Positions 26,281 to 35,471 of a stretch of 64,000 nt of DNA are shown here, piece after piece (positions within the stretch are counted from its first letter, which is position 1; every line of letters starts with the position of its first letter). This DNA is from CAYFZO01 sp965226235 (GTDB lineage: Bacteria; Pseudomonadota; Gammaproteobacteria; Poriferisulfidales; Oxydemutatoraceae). Below the pieces are notes generated by a model. The model was not told where the DNA came from. It searched no databases and saw nothing but the letters and a program-made list of their open reading frames with translations. Where the stretch lies: assembly GCA_965226235.1 (NCBI GenBank), contig OZ245335.1, forward strand, positions 1,488,001-1,552,000, written 5' to 3'. The translations under genes were made by a program, and so were the position numbers.

Positions 26281-29235
26281 CTATGACTCGTCTATTGGCA
26301 CGACACCGAATGTCGCACCTCCATTCCCTTCGATCAGTTGTAGGTCGAACCCCACCCGGCGCAGACTTTCACGTCCGATGTGCAACCCCATCCCACGCCC
26401 GCCGGGCTTTCTGCTGAAGCCGAACTCGAAGATCGCCTCCCGGTCACGGACATTAACCCCTGGTCCGGTATCTGCCACCAGTAGAGTCCCTCCATCCTCA
26501 TCCAGTCGAATGCTTCGTTCGCGTTGCGGATTCTGTTGCGATAGCCAGAAGATAGCGTTGTCGATGAGGTTCACAAAAACGGGATAGAAGCTCGACGGGA
26601 AGCCGACGACCTTAGCGTTGGCGAAGGCCTTTGTCGCTGCCAACGTCACGTGATGACGCGCTAAACGAGCACGGAACAACTCCTCCAGAAAGTCTTGAAT
26701 CTCGGAACCACGGATTTCCACCGCCTTCCTGTAGAGGCGACGCTGTAACGGCGTGAACAGTGTCAGGTAGCCGTCCAGATGATCGAAGCTCGTTCGGATG
26801 CTGTCATACAGATCCCTCAATCCCTCATTCGCATTAGCCCATGCTTTCAGTTTCCGTAAGCCATTCCGAACAGAGCGTATTGTGCCCGAGAACTCATGAT
26901 TGATTATCTCGATCGCCATTCCCAACTGCGCCAACTGGGCATCGGCATCGGCTTCCTCTTCCAGCAAGAGGTTGCGCTGCTCAATGGCCATCAACTGTTC
27001 GGCTGTCGAGCTCTCCCCTGTTACGTCTATGGCCTGAAGCTGCTCCAACACCGAGCTCAGCAACGCTCGTTGATCCTCCGTGACCTTCAGGATCCTGCTC
27101 TCTAGCGCATCCCTGGTTTCGACGAACGACTCATCGGGCATTTCGGTAATATCTATCCGTTGAAACTCACTCAATACCGCCCGCAGTTCCAACTCGACAG
27201 CCTTTAGTGACCCCCCTGCCACATTCCGCGCTTCCGAGGCGACCTTGTCCGCCTCCGCCTTCACTTCCTGGCTTGATTCTCTTGTAGTCTTGCGGGCTTC
27301 CCGTCCAAGGTTCTTCAGTGCAGCTTCCGTCCTGACATGGCGATCAAGTGACAACCTTGCCTTCCTGACCTCTTCGCCAATGAGTTCTTCAACAAGTTCG
27401 CGCGCCGGCTTGAACACATTCTCCTGAAGCGAAGCGAACTCCGTGTTGTACACGTTCCAATCGCGGTGCGTAGCTTTGCTCAACCCAATGCGCGGACGTG
27501 ATACACGGTATCGAGCTTCCAGTTCCCTGATATCCGCTTGCGCTTGGCGTTCGAGTTCAAGGATCTTGCGTGTTGCCAGGTGAGTATCCGCGATGCTACA
27601 CGCTGACTGTAACTCCTCTGCGACGCCTTCCGTCAATGCCAAGGTTTCCTTTTCAGGTGCATTGTTCTTGAGCTTGTCAAAAAACGTGTTCAGGCTGGCC
27701 TCGAATTTCTTTTTTCTCTCGGAAACCTGTTTTTCCCGTCGCTTCTTCGCCTCCTCCTCCTTTGAGAGTTCGCTCTTCCGGGTATCGAACCTTTTGGCGT
27801 GCACGCCGTCCGTTCGAAAGAAATCAGCCGCCATATGAAGAAAGAAGTTCCGGAGTATCGACCGGAATTGACGATAGGCTTTGTTCTCCTGGAACCCTTC
27901 TCGCCCCGCCTTCTCCCGCAGACCGGAATTCTTTGCTGCGTCGATTTCTACCGCCCCGAACATCTTTCGATGGGAAAAATAATAGTAGTAAGCACTTTTT
28001 GTGCGCCTGAACTCGATGTCCAACCAGTCATAGTCGGTGTCACCATACGGCAGTACTCGAATCCCGTTTCGGTAAATATACAACCCTCCCAACTGCTCGG
28101 CCTTGTTTGCCAATCTCGCGTGTTCCTCGTACGGAATCGTCGAGTGCCTGCTCTCGCCTTCGAAGGCGGCGAAGTCGATCGAGAACGGACCGCAGTTCGT
28201 GCGAGTACCGCGCCCGCCACCCAAAGGAATGACGTGATCGGGAATTTTCTCTCCATAGATCGAAATCTCGCCCCGGAACTGACCGAACTCGTCGAACTTA
28301 CCGAAAATCCGGTGGTCGGCATTCCGAAACTCCTCCGGGGTAAAGAACTCGGCCTCGGCAATCAAATCGTCGTACACCTCTTCCGTCGTGTGATCGCGGA
28401 ACGCGGTCTGGATCACAATACGGGAGTTTGGTGCCATGGTATTGCTGAATCCAAGCAGCGCCTTCTTCAAGGGCGGTGCCTTCTTCAATGCCGCAGCCTT
28501 GCCCGCCGTCGGATCTCCGTCTATATCGTCTGCCAGCAGCTCCGAGCTTGGCTTGATGATGAAGTGCGTTCCGCAGCCGTCCCCGCAGAGTGAGGGTTCC
28601 TTTAGGTAGGAGTCGATCTCTTGCGGGTCTATATCGAATTGGTCTAATTCGCCGGCAAGCCGTTTCAACAATTGCCTCTCTAAGCCGCGCCCGACCCTTT
28701 TGGCATTCTCATGAAACTCCCCAACCATCTCGGCTACATCGTGCGCTGACGGCAGCGTACCTGGAGGAAATGACCGCAGAGGGATATCAATTTCCTCCAG
28801 GTCGATTCCAGGCCACTCGAAAATGCCCCAGTTCAGGAACGCAGCGGTGAGGTCGGACGCTCCAGCGTCGGTCTTCGGACGAGTGAGCACCAAGAGCTGC
28901 GGCCCGATGGTCGCAATCGCGAGCCTCCCGATTCCTTTCTCTCCGAGCATCGGGCGCGATTTTTTGTCCGGGTCTTGCGGCGGATGTCGAGAGGGCTCAA
29001 ATTTGCTCTCCGTGCCGATTGTCAGCCATCGGGTCGTGAAGTCGTCGTGGCTCATCCCGATGCCATCGTCCCTCAAGACGAACAGGCCGTCTAAGCGGTA
29101 ATAGTCGATCTCGACGCGATCGGCGTACGCATCGTATGCGTTCTTGAACAACTCGCTGATCGCCGTGGGCATACCGGCAATCTGTTGCCTCCCGAGCATG
29201 TCGATTGCGCGAGCGCGGGTCTTGAACGTTGCCAT
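26281..29235 (-). CDS. Dual GHKL ATPase: MORC/Hsp90-like N-terminus, histidine-kinase-like C-terminus
   Basis: 984 residues. The N-terminal GHKL module has an N box (E28, N32, D35), G1 box DDGIGM (56-61) and G2 box GEKGIG (98-103), as in MORC, Hsp90 and MutL proteins. A central part to about 480 may hold an S5-like transducer. Residues 480-770 are charged and probably coiled coil. A second GHKL module follows: candidate phospho-acceptor His780 in EIINHEFSG, N box NLIDNA (889-894), G1 ADTGPGV (921-927) and G2 GGRGMGLHI (945-953), in histidine-kinase order. Its start overlaps the cytosine methyltransferase stop by one base (TGATG). The receiver protein follows. MORC-like ATPases in restriction neighbourhoods were described by Iyer, Abhiman and Aravind (2008). 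Confidence 0.88.
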   Translation of the reverse strand: MATFKTRARAIDMLGRQQIAGMPTAISELFKNAYDAYADRVEIDYYRLDGLFVLRDDGIGMSHDDFTTRWLTIGTESKFEPSRHPPQDPDKKSRPMLGEKGIGRLAIATIGPQLLVLTRPKTDAGASDLTAAFLNWGIFEWPGIDLEEIDIPLRSFPPGTLPSAHDVAEMVGEFHENAKRVGRGLERQLLKRLAGELDQFDIDPQEIDSYLKEPSLCGDGCGTHFIIKPSSELLADDIDGDPTAGKAAALKKAPPLKKALLGFSNTMAPNSRIVIQTAFRDHTTEEVYDDLIAEAEFFTPEEFRNADHRIFGKFDEFGQFRGEISIYGEKIPDHVIPLGGGRGTRTNCGPFSIDFAAFEGESRHSTIPYEEHARLANKAEQLGGLYIYRNGIRVLPYGDTDYDWLDIEFRRTKSAYYYYFSHRKMFGAVEIDAAKNSGLREKAGREGFQENKAYRQFRSILRNFFLHMAADFFRTDGVHAKRFDTRKSELSKEEEAKKRREKQVSERKKKFEASLNTFFDKLKNNAPEKETLALTEGVAEELQSACSIADTHLATRKILELERQAQADIRELEARYRVSRPRIGLSKATHRDWNVYNTEFASLQENVFKPARELVEELIGEEVRKARLSLDRHVRTEAALKNLGREARKTTRESSQEVKAEADKVASEARNVAGGSLKAVELELRAVLSEFQRIDITEMPDESFVETRDALESRILKVTEDQRALLSSVLEQLQAIDVTGESSTAEQLMAIEQRNLLLEEEADADAQLAQLGMAIEIINHEFSGTIRSVRNGLRKLKAWANANEGLRDLYDSIRTSFDHLDGYLTLFTPLQRRLYRKAVEIRGSEIQDFLEELFRARLARHHVTLAATKAFANAKVVGFPSSFYPVFVNLIDNAIFWLSQQNPQRERSIRLDEDGGTLLVADTGPGVNVRDREAIFEFGFSRKPGGRGMGLHIGRESLRRVGFDLQLIEGNGGATFGVVPIDES

Positions 29236-30320
29236 CAGGACAGTCTTCCCACGTCCTTCAGATGCTCAATGAACCGTTGACCAATCAGCTTTGCCAAACG
29301 GACCGGAACCGCGTTTCCTATCTGCCTTGCCATCGATGTCATACACCCCTTGAAAACGAAGTCTTCCGGGAAGGTCTGCAAACAAGCTGCTTCTCGAATA
29401 CTAATGGCCCGGTCCTGTTCCGGGTGGCCGAAGCGTCCATTCGAGTAGCTCGTGCACCTGGTGGTCAGCCCCGATGCAGGGGAGTCCCAGGACATTCGAC
29501 CATAGACATCGGTATACCCGGGAAAGTTCTTGTGGCACTCAAGTTTAAGGTATTCCGGCCAGTCTCGGTGGCCACCGCCTTCCGGCGTCGCTTTGACACG
29601 TTCCACGTTGCGCGCCGAAAGATTCGCCGCTCTGTGATTTGGCACTTCCTCGTGCTCCTCCCCTGCCCGGATCGGTGGAAGATGAGAGATCCAGTTCCGG
29701 ACAGTATCGTATTGCTCGTTCGGCGTTCCCGGGCCGTGCGTCTCATTGGGTAGACTAATTTCTCCGTGGCGGCTCCCTACCAAGACGAGCCGTCGGCGGC
29801 TTTGCGGTATCCCGTATCTCGCCAGTCTGATGGGCCGATAGTCCACTTTGTAATCTGCCGCGTCCAGTCGGCTCAGAAAACCGCCGAAGGGCTGACTGCG
29901 GCTATCCAGCTTTTGCAGCCCCGGCACGTTCTCCACAAACACGAGATCCGGCCGGCAACTTTCCACCAAATCCGCAAAGCGAGCAAGCAGTGGCACGCGC
30001 TCATCTTGATCCAACTTCGGCCGCTTCGTATTTTGCCTGGTAAAGGGTTGACACGGCGCACACCCGATGAACAGCACCGGGTTTGGTCGTTCCGTTTCTA
30101 CCTGGCGTCGGACTGCTGCTTCAACGTCTACGTTGCAGATATCTGCAAACTCGAAGCGTGCATTAGGGAAGTTGGCTTCGAAGCTCTTTCTGGCATCCAC
30201 GTCGTGATCCAATGCGAACGAAATCTCCATGCCGGCAGCCTGAAAGCCACAGCTCGCGCCGCCACAGCCGGCGAAGAAGTCGTATACCTGAACGGTCACC
30301 GATCCACCACAGTGGGTCAA
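29235..30320 (-). CDS. DNA (cytosine-5-)-methyltransferase
   Basis: First gene of the defence operon. C5-methyltransferase motifs in order are I (DFFAGCGGASCGF, near 14-26), IV (GCAPCQPF with catalytic Cys90), VI (ENVPG, 130-134), VIII (QSRRRLVLVGSR, 173-184) and X (QIGNAVPVRLAKL near the C-terminus). The target-recognition region is about 190-290. The outer start at 30320 is TTG; GTG 30299 would remove seven residues and is also possible. The stop is fused to the next start (TGATG), showing tight coupling to the dual ATPase. Confidence 0.92.
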   Translation of the reverse strand: MTHCGGSVTVQVYDFFAGCGGASCGFQAAGMEISFALDHDVDARKSFEANFPNARFEFADICNVDVEAAVRRQVETERPNPVLFIGCAPCQPFTRQNTKRPKLDQDERVPLLARFADLVESCRPDLVFVENVPGLQKLDSRSQPFGGFLSRLDAADYKVDYRPIRLARYGIPQSRRRLVLVGSRHGEISLPNETHGPGTPNEQYDTVRNWISHLPPIRAGEEHEEVPNHRAANLSARNVERVKATPEGGGHRDWPEYLKLECHKNFPGYTDVYGRMSWDSPASGLTTRCTSYSNGRFGHPEQDRAISIREAACLQTFPEDFVFKGCMTSMARQIGNAVPVRLAKLIGQRFIEHLKDVGRLS

Positions 30321-30443
30321 GTTTGCTCGCTAAAGCCAGATTTCGCAACGCTTAGCATTGTCCAATGGAACATGAGCCTGAACGGGAGGTGTATTTCCAA
30401 CGGAAGATGAGCCTTAAGGCGGTGATTTCAGGATCATTGGAGG
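30321..30443. other. Divergent gap between methyltransferase and transposase remnant
   Basis: Contains the motif atgagcct twice (30372-30379 and 30407-30414), typical of the ends of this integrase-type element. The promoter of the minus-strand defence operon must lie here or overlap it, but I see no clear -35/-10 pair. Confidence 0.35.
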
Positions 30444-31192
30444 ATGATCGTGAAATTACACAGCCAACGTTTACAGACGGTGGACGAGATCCGGGCGTTT
30501 TTGTCCGGGTCCACCACTTTCGACTTTGAACTCCATTCCCGTAAGGCTTACCTGGAGAAGGTCAGTGGTCTGTCCCGCGCCCAGGTCGCTCGGCTGATCC
30601 GGCAGTATCGGGACACCGGGCGGCTCCGGGATCAGCGGGGCCGGCCCACCAATGCCTTTCCCAGGCGCTATACACCCCAAGATGTGGGGTTGCTGGTAGA
30701 GGTCGACACCCTGCACGTCACCGACACCGACGCGGAATGCATCAATCGCCGGGTGGCCGGTCTGCTCAAAAAACTGCATATCGAACTGACCAAAACCCGG
30801 CCCCGGAAAAGCAACGACAACGCCTTGGTCGAAAGCAAAAACGCCAGTGTGCTCCGCAAGCATATGAGTTACCAACACATCCCCGGACATTTCGTTCAAC
30901 CGGTGAACGACTTCCTCCCTGAACTTTCACCGCCCGTGCCTGTTCTCCGAGGAGCGGATCAATCACAAGGGAAAATGCACCATACCCCTACCCCTACCGC
31001 CTCCTGATGACTCCCTATGACCGACTTCGATCGCTCCCGGATGCGCCGCAGTATCTCAAGCCCGGTGTCACCTTTGAACAACTGGATGACATCGCGATGC
31101 GACACAGTGATAATGAAGCTGCCCGGATGCTCAACGAGGCCCGGGATAAACTGTTTCAGTGCTTTAACAAAACCCGAAACCACGCCGCCTGA
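30444..31192 (+). pseudogene. Integrase-core transposase pseudogene
   Basis: The N-terminal part (to about residue 90) is a winged-helix region with LSRAQVARLIRQYRDTG and RGRPTNAFPRRYT. The frame then jumps across a deletion to INRRVAGLLKKLHIELTKTRPRKSNDN, the C-terminal half of the integrase core. A second frame carries MTPYDRLRSLPDAPQYLKPG (from 31007) to the C-terminal NEARDKLFQ. The segment with the first catalytic Asp residues is deleted and at least one frameshift is present, so the element is dead. Confidence 0.8.
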
Positions 31193-31314
31193 GTGCAAAC
31201 CGAGAAGTAAAGAAAACTGCCTTCTTCAGACTCATTCCCAGATTGGAAAGCACTCTTGTGGATCGGAGGGCGACTCATGGGTCGGCCCCTATGTCCGGCG
31301 GCTAACGTCTTTCT

Positions 31315-32431
31315 TCACGATCGGGTCCGGAAAGCCAGCAGCTTCCACCATTTCCTCTTTCCCGCAGGCTTGCGTCCTAGATCGACTCCGGTACGCGCGA
31401 GCACGTAGCGGTGCACCCGGTGCTTTTCTTCGTTGCTGAAGTCCTCCCATCGCGCGACATTCGGGCGCCGGGTGCCGCTGGCCGGCGTGTTGTGGAACAA
31501 CGTGCCGTCTGTGCTGATGCCGCTTTCGCGCGCAAAGGCGGCGTTCGCAGAAGCGAAACGGTTTTCCATCTGCTGAATCTCGGTCTGGGAGAAGCCGGCG
31601 AACGGAGCGTCCCCATCCAACAGCGCCGGTAATCCCAACTGGCGTAGCAGGAGACGAGCATTTGGTCTTTTTCGCGCGAGCGGCGAGCGTTGCACATCCA
31701 GTCGGGCTAGCACGCAACGATGGACCTCGAGCACCTTCGCTCCAAGCCGCTGGTTGGCCTTTGGTCCCGTCAAGTGCTCCTTCACCACAGTGGTATCTAT
31801 GCCAACGAAGGTCAGAAAGTGCTCGATCAGGTTCTGTGTCGTATCCAGCGGGAAAATCCTGACGCGGTTCCCGAACCGGGCCCGGTAGGGTGCGAACACC
31901 ACGCGGTAGTCGAGGATCGTCTTTTCACCTGCGTCAAGCATTTTTGCAACGAATTGCGAGAACGTTCCTCTCTCCCGTCCGGCCCTTCATCCGCTGCGAG
32001 TACTCCGATTCCAGAAGCTGCCATTGCGGTCGCACGAAGCCCAGGACATCTACTTCTACGCTTGTGTGTGCAACGCATTCTGCCAGCCACCGGGCACTCT
32101 GGGCGCGAAACCCCGGCGATGACAGGTCCTCTGCGGACACCACAAAGGTCTGTGCATCGGTGACCGCGATCTCTTCTGCGAGTTGTTTCCACAGCGTCTT
32201 TTTACGCTTCAGTTCTAAGCGTGATTTCCAGAACCTTACCAGCGAATTCAGGTGAAGCGGATGGGCCACCAATTTCAGGTGAGACGGATGGCCCCACCGC
32301 TGGCCTACGCCCGTCTCGGGCACGTGTACGCCGTTAGCGCGCAGCTTGTCCCGGCACACGAATAACATGCGCTGGATGGACGTCGACCCCGTCTTGCGCA
32401 TGCCCACATGGACGATCAGGCGCTTCGTCAC
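31315..32431 (-). pseudogene. Sulfotransferase-like gene with a frameshift
   Basis: The first frame (from GTG 32431) encodes IVHVGMRKTGSTSIQ, a PAPS-binding P-loop-like start of sulfotransferases, and reads to a stop near 31934. The homologous sequence continues in another frame: FSQFVAKMLDAGEKTILDYR upstream of the second start, to a stop at 31315. One indel near 31955-31965 would join both halves into a protein of about 370 residues. The C-terminal part contains SQTEIQQMENRFASANAAF, usual in this family. The gene begins within 3 bases of the preceding glycosyltransferase stop, so they formed an operon. Confidence 0.7.
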
Positions 32432-32433
32432 AG

Positions 32434-33554
32434 CTACTTAAGCACCCTAGTGTGCAACCAGGGAGCGGTCCTTGGGGCATGGCTTTGCATTCGGGTCACG
32501 AGATGCATCGGAATCACACCGACCGTCAAGCCGCCGCTGAACCGGCCTCGGATCACCGATTCGCTCGTGACGATACAGCTGATGTGTCGGGAGCAGGCTC
32601 ACCGTCAAACCGTCGCCGCGCACCTTTGCCAAAATCCCCGTCAATGTCCGCATGTCCATTGATCTCCGGTGCAGACAGAGATAACGCTTGCTTAGCACCG
32701 GTCGGTGGACTTCCCAGCGAGCGTCCCGAATGCGCCAGCGAGTTTCCCGAGCGCGTTCGCATTGTTGAGGTTTCCCGCCAACTCCCCGGGATAAAAATAG
32801 TCTGAGACGGAAAAGAAGCCTGTGCGTTGCCGGTGAGGTAATTCCCAGGCGTAGTGCCATGCATCGGGTGGCATGGGAAAGAAAGGCTCGCTGGATAGCC
32901 TTTCCGAGACAATACTTGTGCAGCACCGGACGGTGGATTTCCCAGCGACCTTCCCGATCGCGCTTGCAGCACCAGGTTCATGCGTTGCTGATCCAGCGGC
33001 TGCTGATTCACGAGCGCCTCGATCCGCTCGAAGTATGCGCGGGTACGCGCGTTCGCGCGGCAAACGAAGAATCCTGCACACACCACGAAGCCGAAACGCT
33101 GGTAATGTTCGAACGGGCAGCTTATGCCCTGCGACATCAGCAGATCGTATTCGCGATGCTGCGCCAGGTACGGCCGCGGGTCCTGCATCCAGAACGCGTC
33201 CGCGTCGCTGTGCAGAAAGTCGCAACCAGCCCTCGCCAGATGGAGAAACAAGCGTGTCCGCAACGCCATCAGCGCATCCATCCGCACCTTGAGCGACAAC
33301 GCGCCGAAGTCGTACCGTGGCGCGTCCGGCAGCACTGCGTAGTAATCCACGGCCTGCACGCCATCGCCGCGCTGCTCGAGCCACTGGATGAGTTCCCGAT
33401 CCATGCACACGATGCGCCAGCCGTCGTACCCGAGCTTGTGCACGGCGGCGATCCACTTCTCTATCACCTCGCGGTAGTTGAACGTGCCGAACACGATGGT
33501 CACCGGCTGGTCCGTCTTCGTGTCGAACGCCGCAAGCCTGTCGGTGCCGGTCAT
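32434..33554 (-). pseudogene. Glycosyltransferase-like gene, disrupted in its 3' third
   Basis: From ATG 33554, with a good ribosome-binding site (aaaggagtgg), the product has VTIVFGTFNYREVIEKW near 16 and the DxD-type metal motif DFLHSDADAFWMQDPRP near 113, as in nucleotide-sugar transferases of the PF03407 type. After LDQQRMNLVLQA (about 32970) the homology leaves this frame. A 35-bp block is repeated at 32695-32729 and 32923-32957, and the reading RWE(I/V)HRPVL occurs twice in another frame. The true C-terminus probably ends at 32434. Internal duplication plus frameshift is the simplest reading. Confidence 0.6.
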
Positions 33555-33755
33555 TCGACCACTCCTTTCCCCGGGATGACGACGACATACGCCGTCATCC
33601 GACTGCCCCACACCAGCAATGCGAGGCAAACGACTTCCTCGGCGCCTGGTCCCCTCCCTCGAACCGGGCGACGGCCTGATCCGGCGCGCCCGGGGATGAC
33701 GCGGGCAAAAAAAGGTGCCTGACCGTCAAGCCCCTCAGCCGGTTTTGCTGATCGA

Positions 33756-34628
33756 TCATCTATCCAGCTCCCACTGGTCGCCCAACAGCCGGCGTAGCCT
33801 GACGATCTCCGCCCGATAGGAAACTCTCAAAACGCTACGCATGACAGGATGCCATTGACGCCTCCTCCTGGTCTTTAAACCCGTCGGGATACGCACATCA
33901 TCCGACACGCCGAGGAACCGCAGGATCCGTCCCATCGTCGTGTCATGCCGTTCACGCAGATTCTCGCTCCGGACCACGAGCACCTGATTCCTCGGGAAGT
34001 GCCGATACAGGTTCCGCAACTGTGCGCTGTAGAGACCTCGGCTACGATACAAAGACTTCCTTCGTAGACGCGGCAATCCCAGATAGCGACCTAGGCGGAG
34101 CCGGAACGGTTCCAGGAGCAGTGCCAACCAGAACGGCCAGTGCTCCCTATTACGAAACCTCATCCACGTGAGGTTCATACGGTACTGAGACACCGCACGA
34201 TCCGCCGGATCACGCAACAGTACGATCAGCTTCAATGCCGGGTTGTAGCGCCTGAGCCTGGCCGCGACCTCCGGCAGGTACATGTAACTGGGGGTCGCTT
34301 CGCCGCGAATCAACACCGACGGACAATGCGCGAATGCTTCCGCATACTTCGCGTCAATTTCGCGAACCGTCCAAGCGTCATCGTACTTCTTGCGGTCGAA
34401 CATGTGAATCTCCTTCGGTTGCGATATTCCAATTTCCGGGTGATTGCGGAGAAATTGACTCAACGCGGTCGTACCGCATCTCTGCGCGCCGACAATCATG
34501 AAGTCCACCAAGGGTCGTTGTGCATCCGTATGCACAGCCCGCGGACGCGACTCGCCGGCGGAGCATCCGGCAGGCAGGTTGAAGGTGGCCGTCGCGTTTG
34601 GCTTAACCATCGTTTCCATATCGCGCAT
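33756..34628 (-). CDS. Sulfotransferase domain protein
   Basis: 290 residues. The 5'-phosphosulfate loop IVGAQRCGTTALSQFL lies near residue 45 and the 3'-phosphate motif LRDPADRAVSQYRM near 139, as in heparan-sulfate-type sulfotransferases. KEIHMFDRK near 72 and GEATPSYMYLPE near 109 are also family features. It would transfer sulfate from PAPS to a carbohydrate. It heads a minus-strand run with the glycosyltransferase and the broken second sulfotransferase, suggesting a sulfated surface glycan. The start at 34628 is the outermost; ATG 34616 is another option. Confidence 0.85.
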   Translation of the reverse strand: MRDMETMVKPNATATFNLPAGCSAGESRPRAVHTDAQRPLVDFMIVGAQRCGTTALSQFLRNHPEIGISQPKEIHMFDRKKYDDAWTVREIDAKYAEAFAHCPSVLIRGEATPSYMYLPEVAARLRRYNPALKLIVLLRDPADRAVSQYRMNLTWMRFRNREHWPFWLALLLEPFRLRLGRYLGLPRLRRKSLYRSRGLYSAQLRNLYRHFPRNQVLVVRSENLRERHDTTMGRILRFLGVSDDVRIPTGLKTRRRRQWHPVMRSVLRVSYRAEIVRLRRLLGDQWELDR

Positions 34629-34631
34629 TAT

Positions 34632-34990
34632 ATGGGTTCACCACATATGGGACAAAATGAGGCCAGTGTTGAGCTGAGCACTTAACAGGGTGTGCAGTTG
34701 GCGCTGGCCATTATAGCGGTTGAGGTAGCCCAGCAGGCGGTGGTTGAACGACCGTAGATCCTCGGCCAAGAAGGTCTTCTTCATAATCAACAAAGTCTTC
34801 CTGCACGATGCGATTGAAACGCTCGTTGGAAGCGTTCATTTTCGGGCTCCTCGGGTAGGTATGGCAGTGGCGCCATTCCCTGCGCCTGGGCATAGTCGGC
34901 AAAGGCGCCCTGGGACTCGCTACCATTGTCCGTGAGTATCTGCTTGATGCGCCCTGGAAACAGGGTTTTGACCAATGCCGCGAAGCGCGC
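34632..34990 (-). pseudogene. IS481-like transposase remnant
   Basis: Pieces of an integrase-core transposase in shifting frames: ILTDNGSESQGAFADYAQ (second catalytic Asp), HTYPRSPKMNASNERFNRIV (catalytic Glu region), VDYEEDLLAEDLRSFNHRLLGYLNRYN and the end SHMWWTHI. The end matches the tails in the acyltransferase duplication. Several frameshifts make it inactive. Its 5' end has cut into the HNH nuclease gene that follows on the other strand. Confidence 0.75.
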
Positions 34991-35242
34991 GCGGCGTGGT
35001 TATTAAAGAACTCACAGGGGATTTGCGAATGTTGTTCTGAGCCAGCACCATTCACCAGAGCAGATGGAAATTTTTACCTCGAAGTTCATCACTTAAAAAG
35101 GTTGGCAGACGGCGGCAGTGATACTGTGTCTAATGCAATTGCAGTTTGTCCAAATTGTCATCGAAAACTTCATTTTGGTGAGCATAAGAATGAACTCCTC
35201 GGAACAACATACGAGGAAATTTCTAGATTAGAGGAAGAATAG
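34988..35242 (+). pseudogene. HNH endonuclease C-terminal fragment
   Basis: An open frame too short for most gene callers encodes NSQGICECC, then FYLEVHHLKRLADGGSD, NAIAVCPNCHRKLHFG and a stop at 35240. This is a classical zinc-supported HNH nuclease core (CxxC, HH, N, CPNCH). The N-terminal part and start codon are missing: upstream sequence is IS remnant. It probably once belonged to a nuclease gene upstream of the type I locus, as HNH genes often do. Confidence 0.7.
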
Positions 35243-35471
35243 ATGCGTCTTAGCATAGTGGAGTCCATCCAACAGCGAAAAACCGGGGGGCGAATTTGCT
35301 GAGTCCCTATTCTCGACGCTTGGCGTAAAACGGCACTATTTGCTATCTTGCGGAGCACGAGACACAAGACCGTTCAGATGGCTGATGCAGCCGCAGACAC
35401 GGTTGCCGATGCCGAGGCTATGGGCAATGACGCCAGAGCCCTCTGCGTCGCAGGAAAACAAGTGAGAAGCT

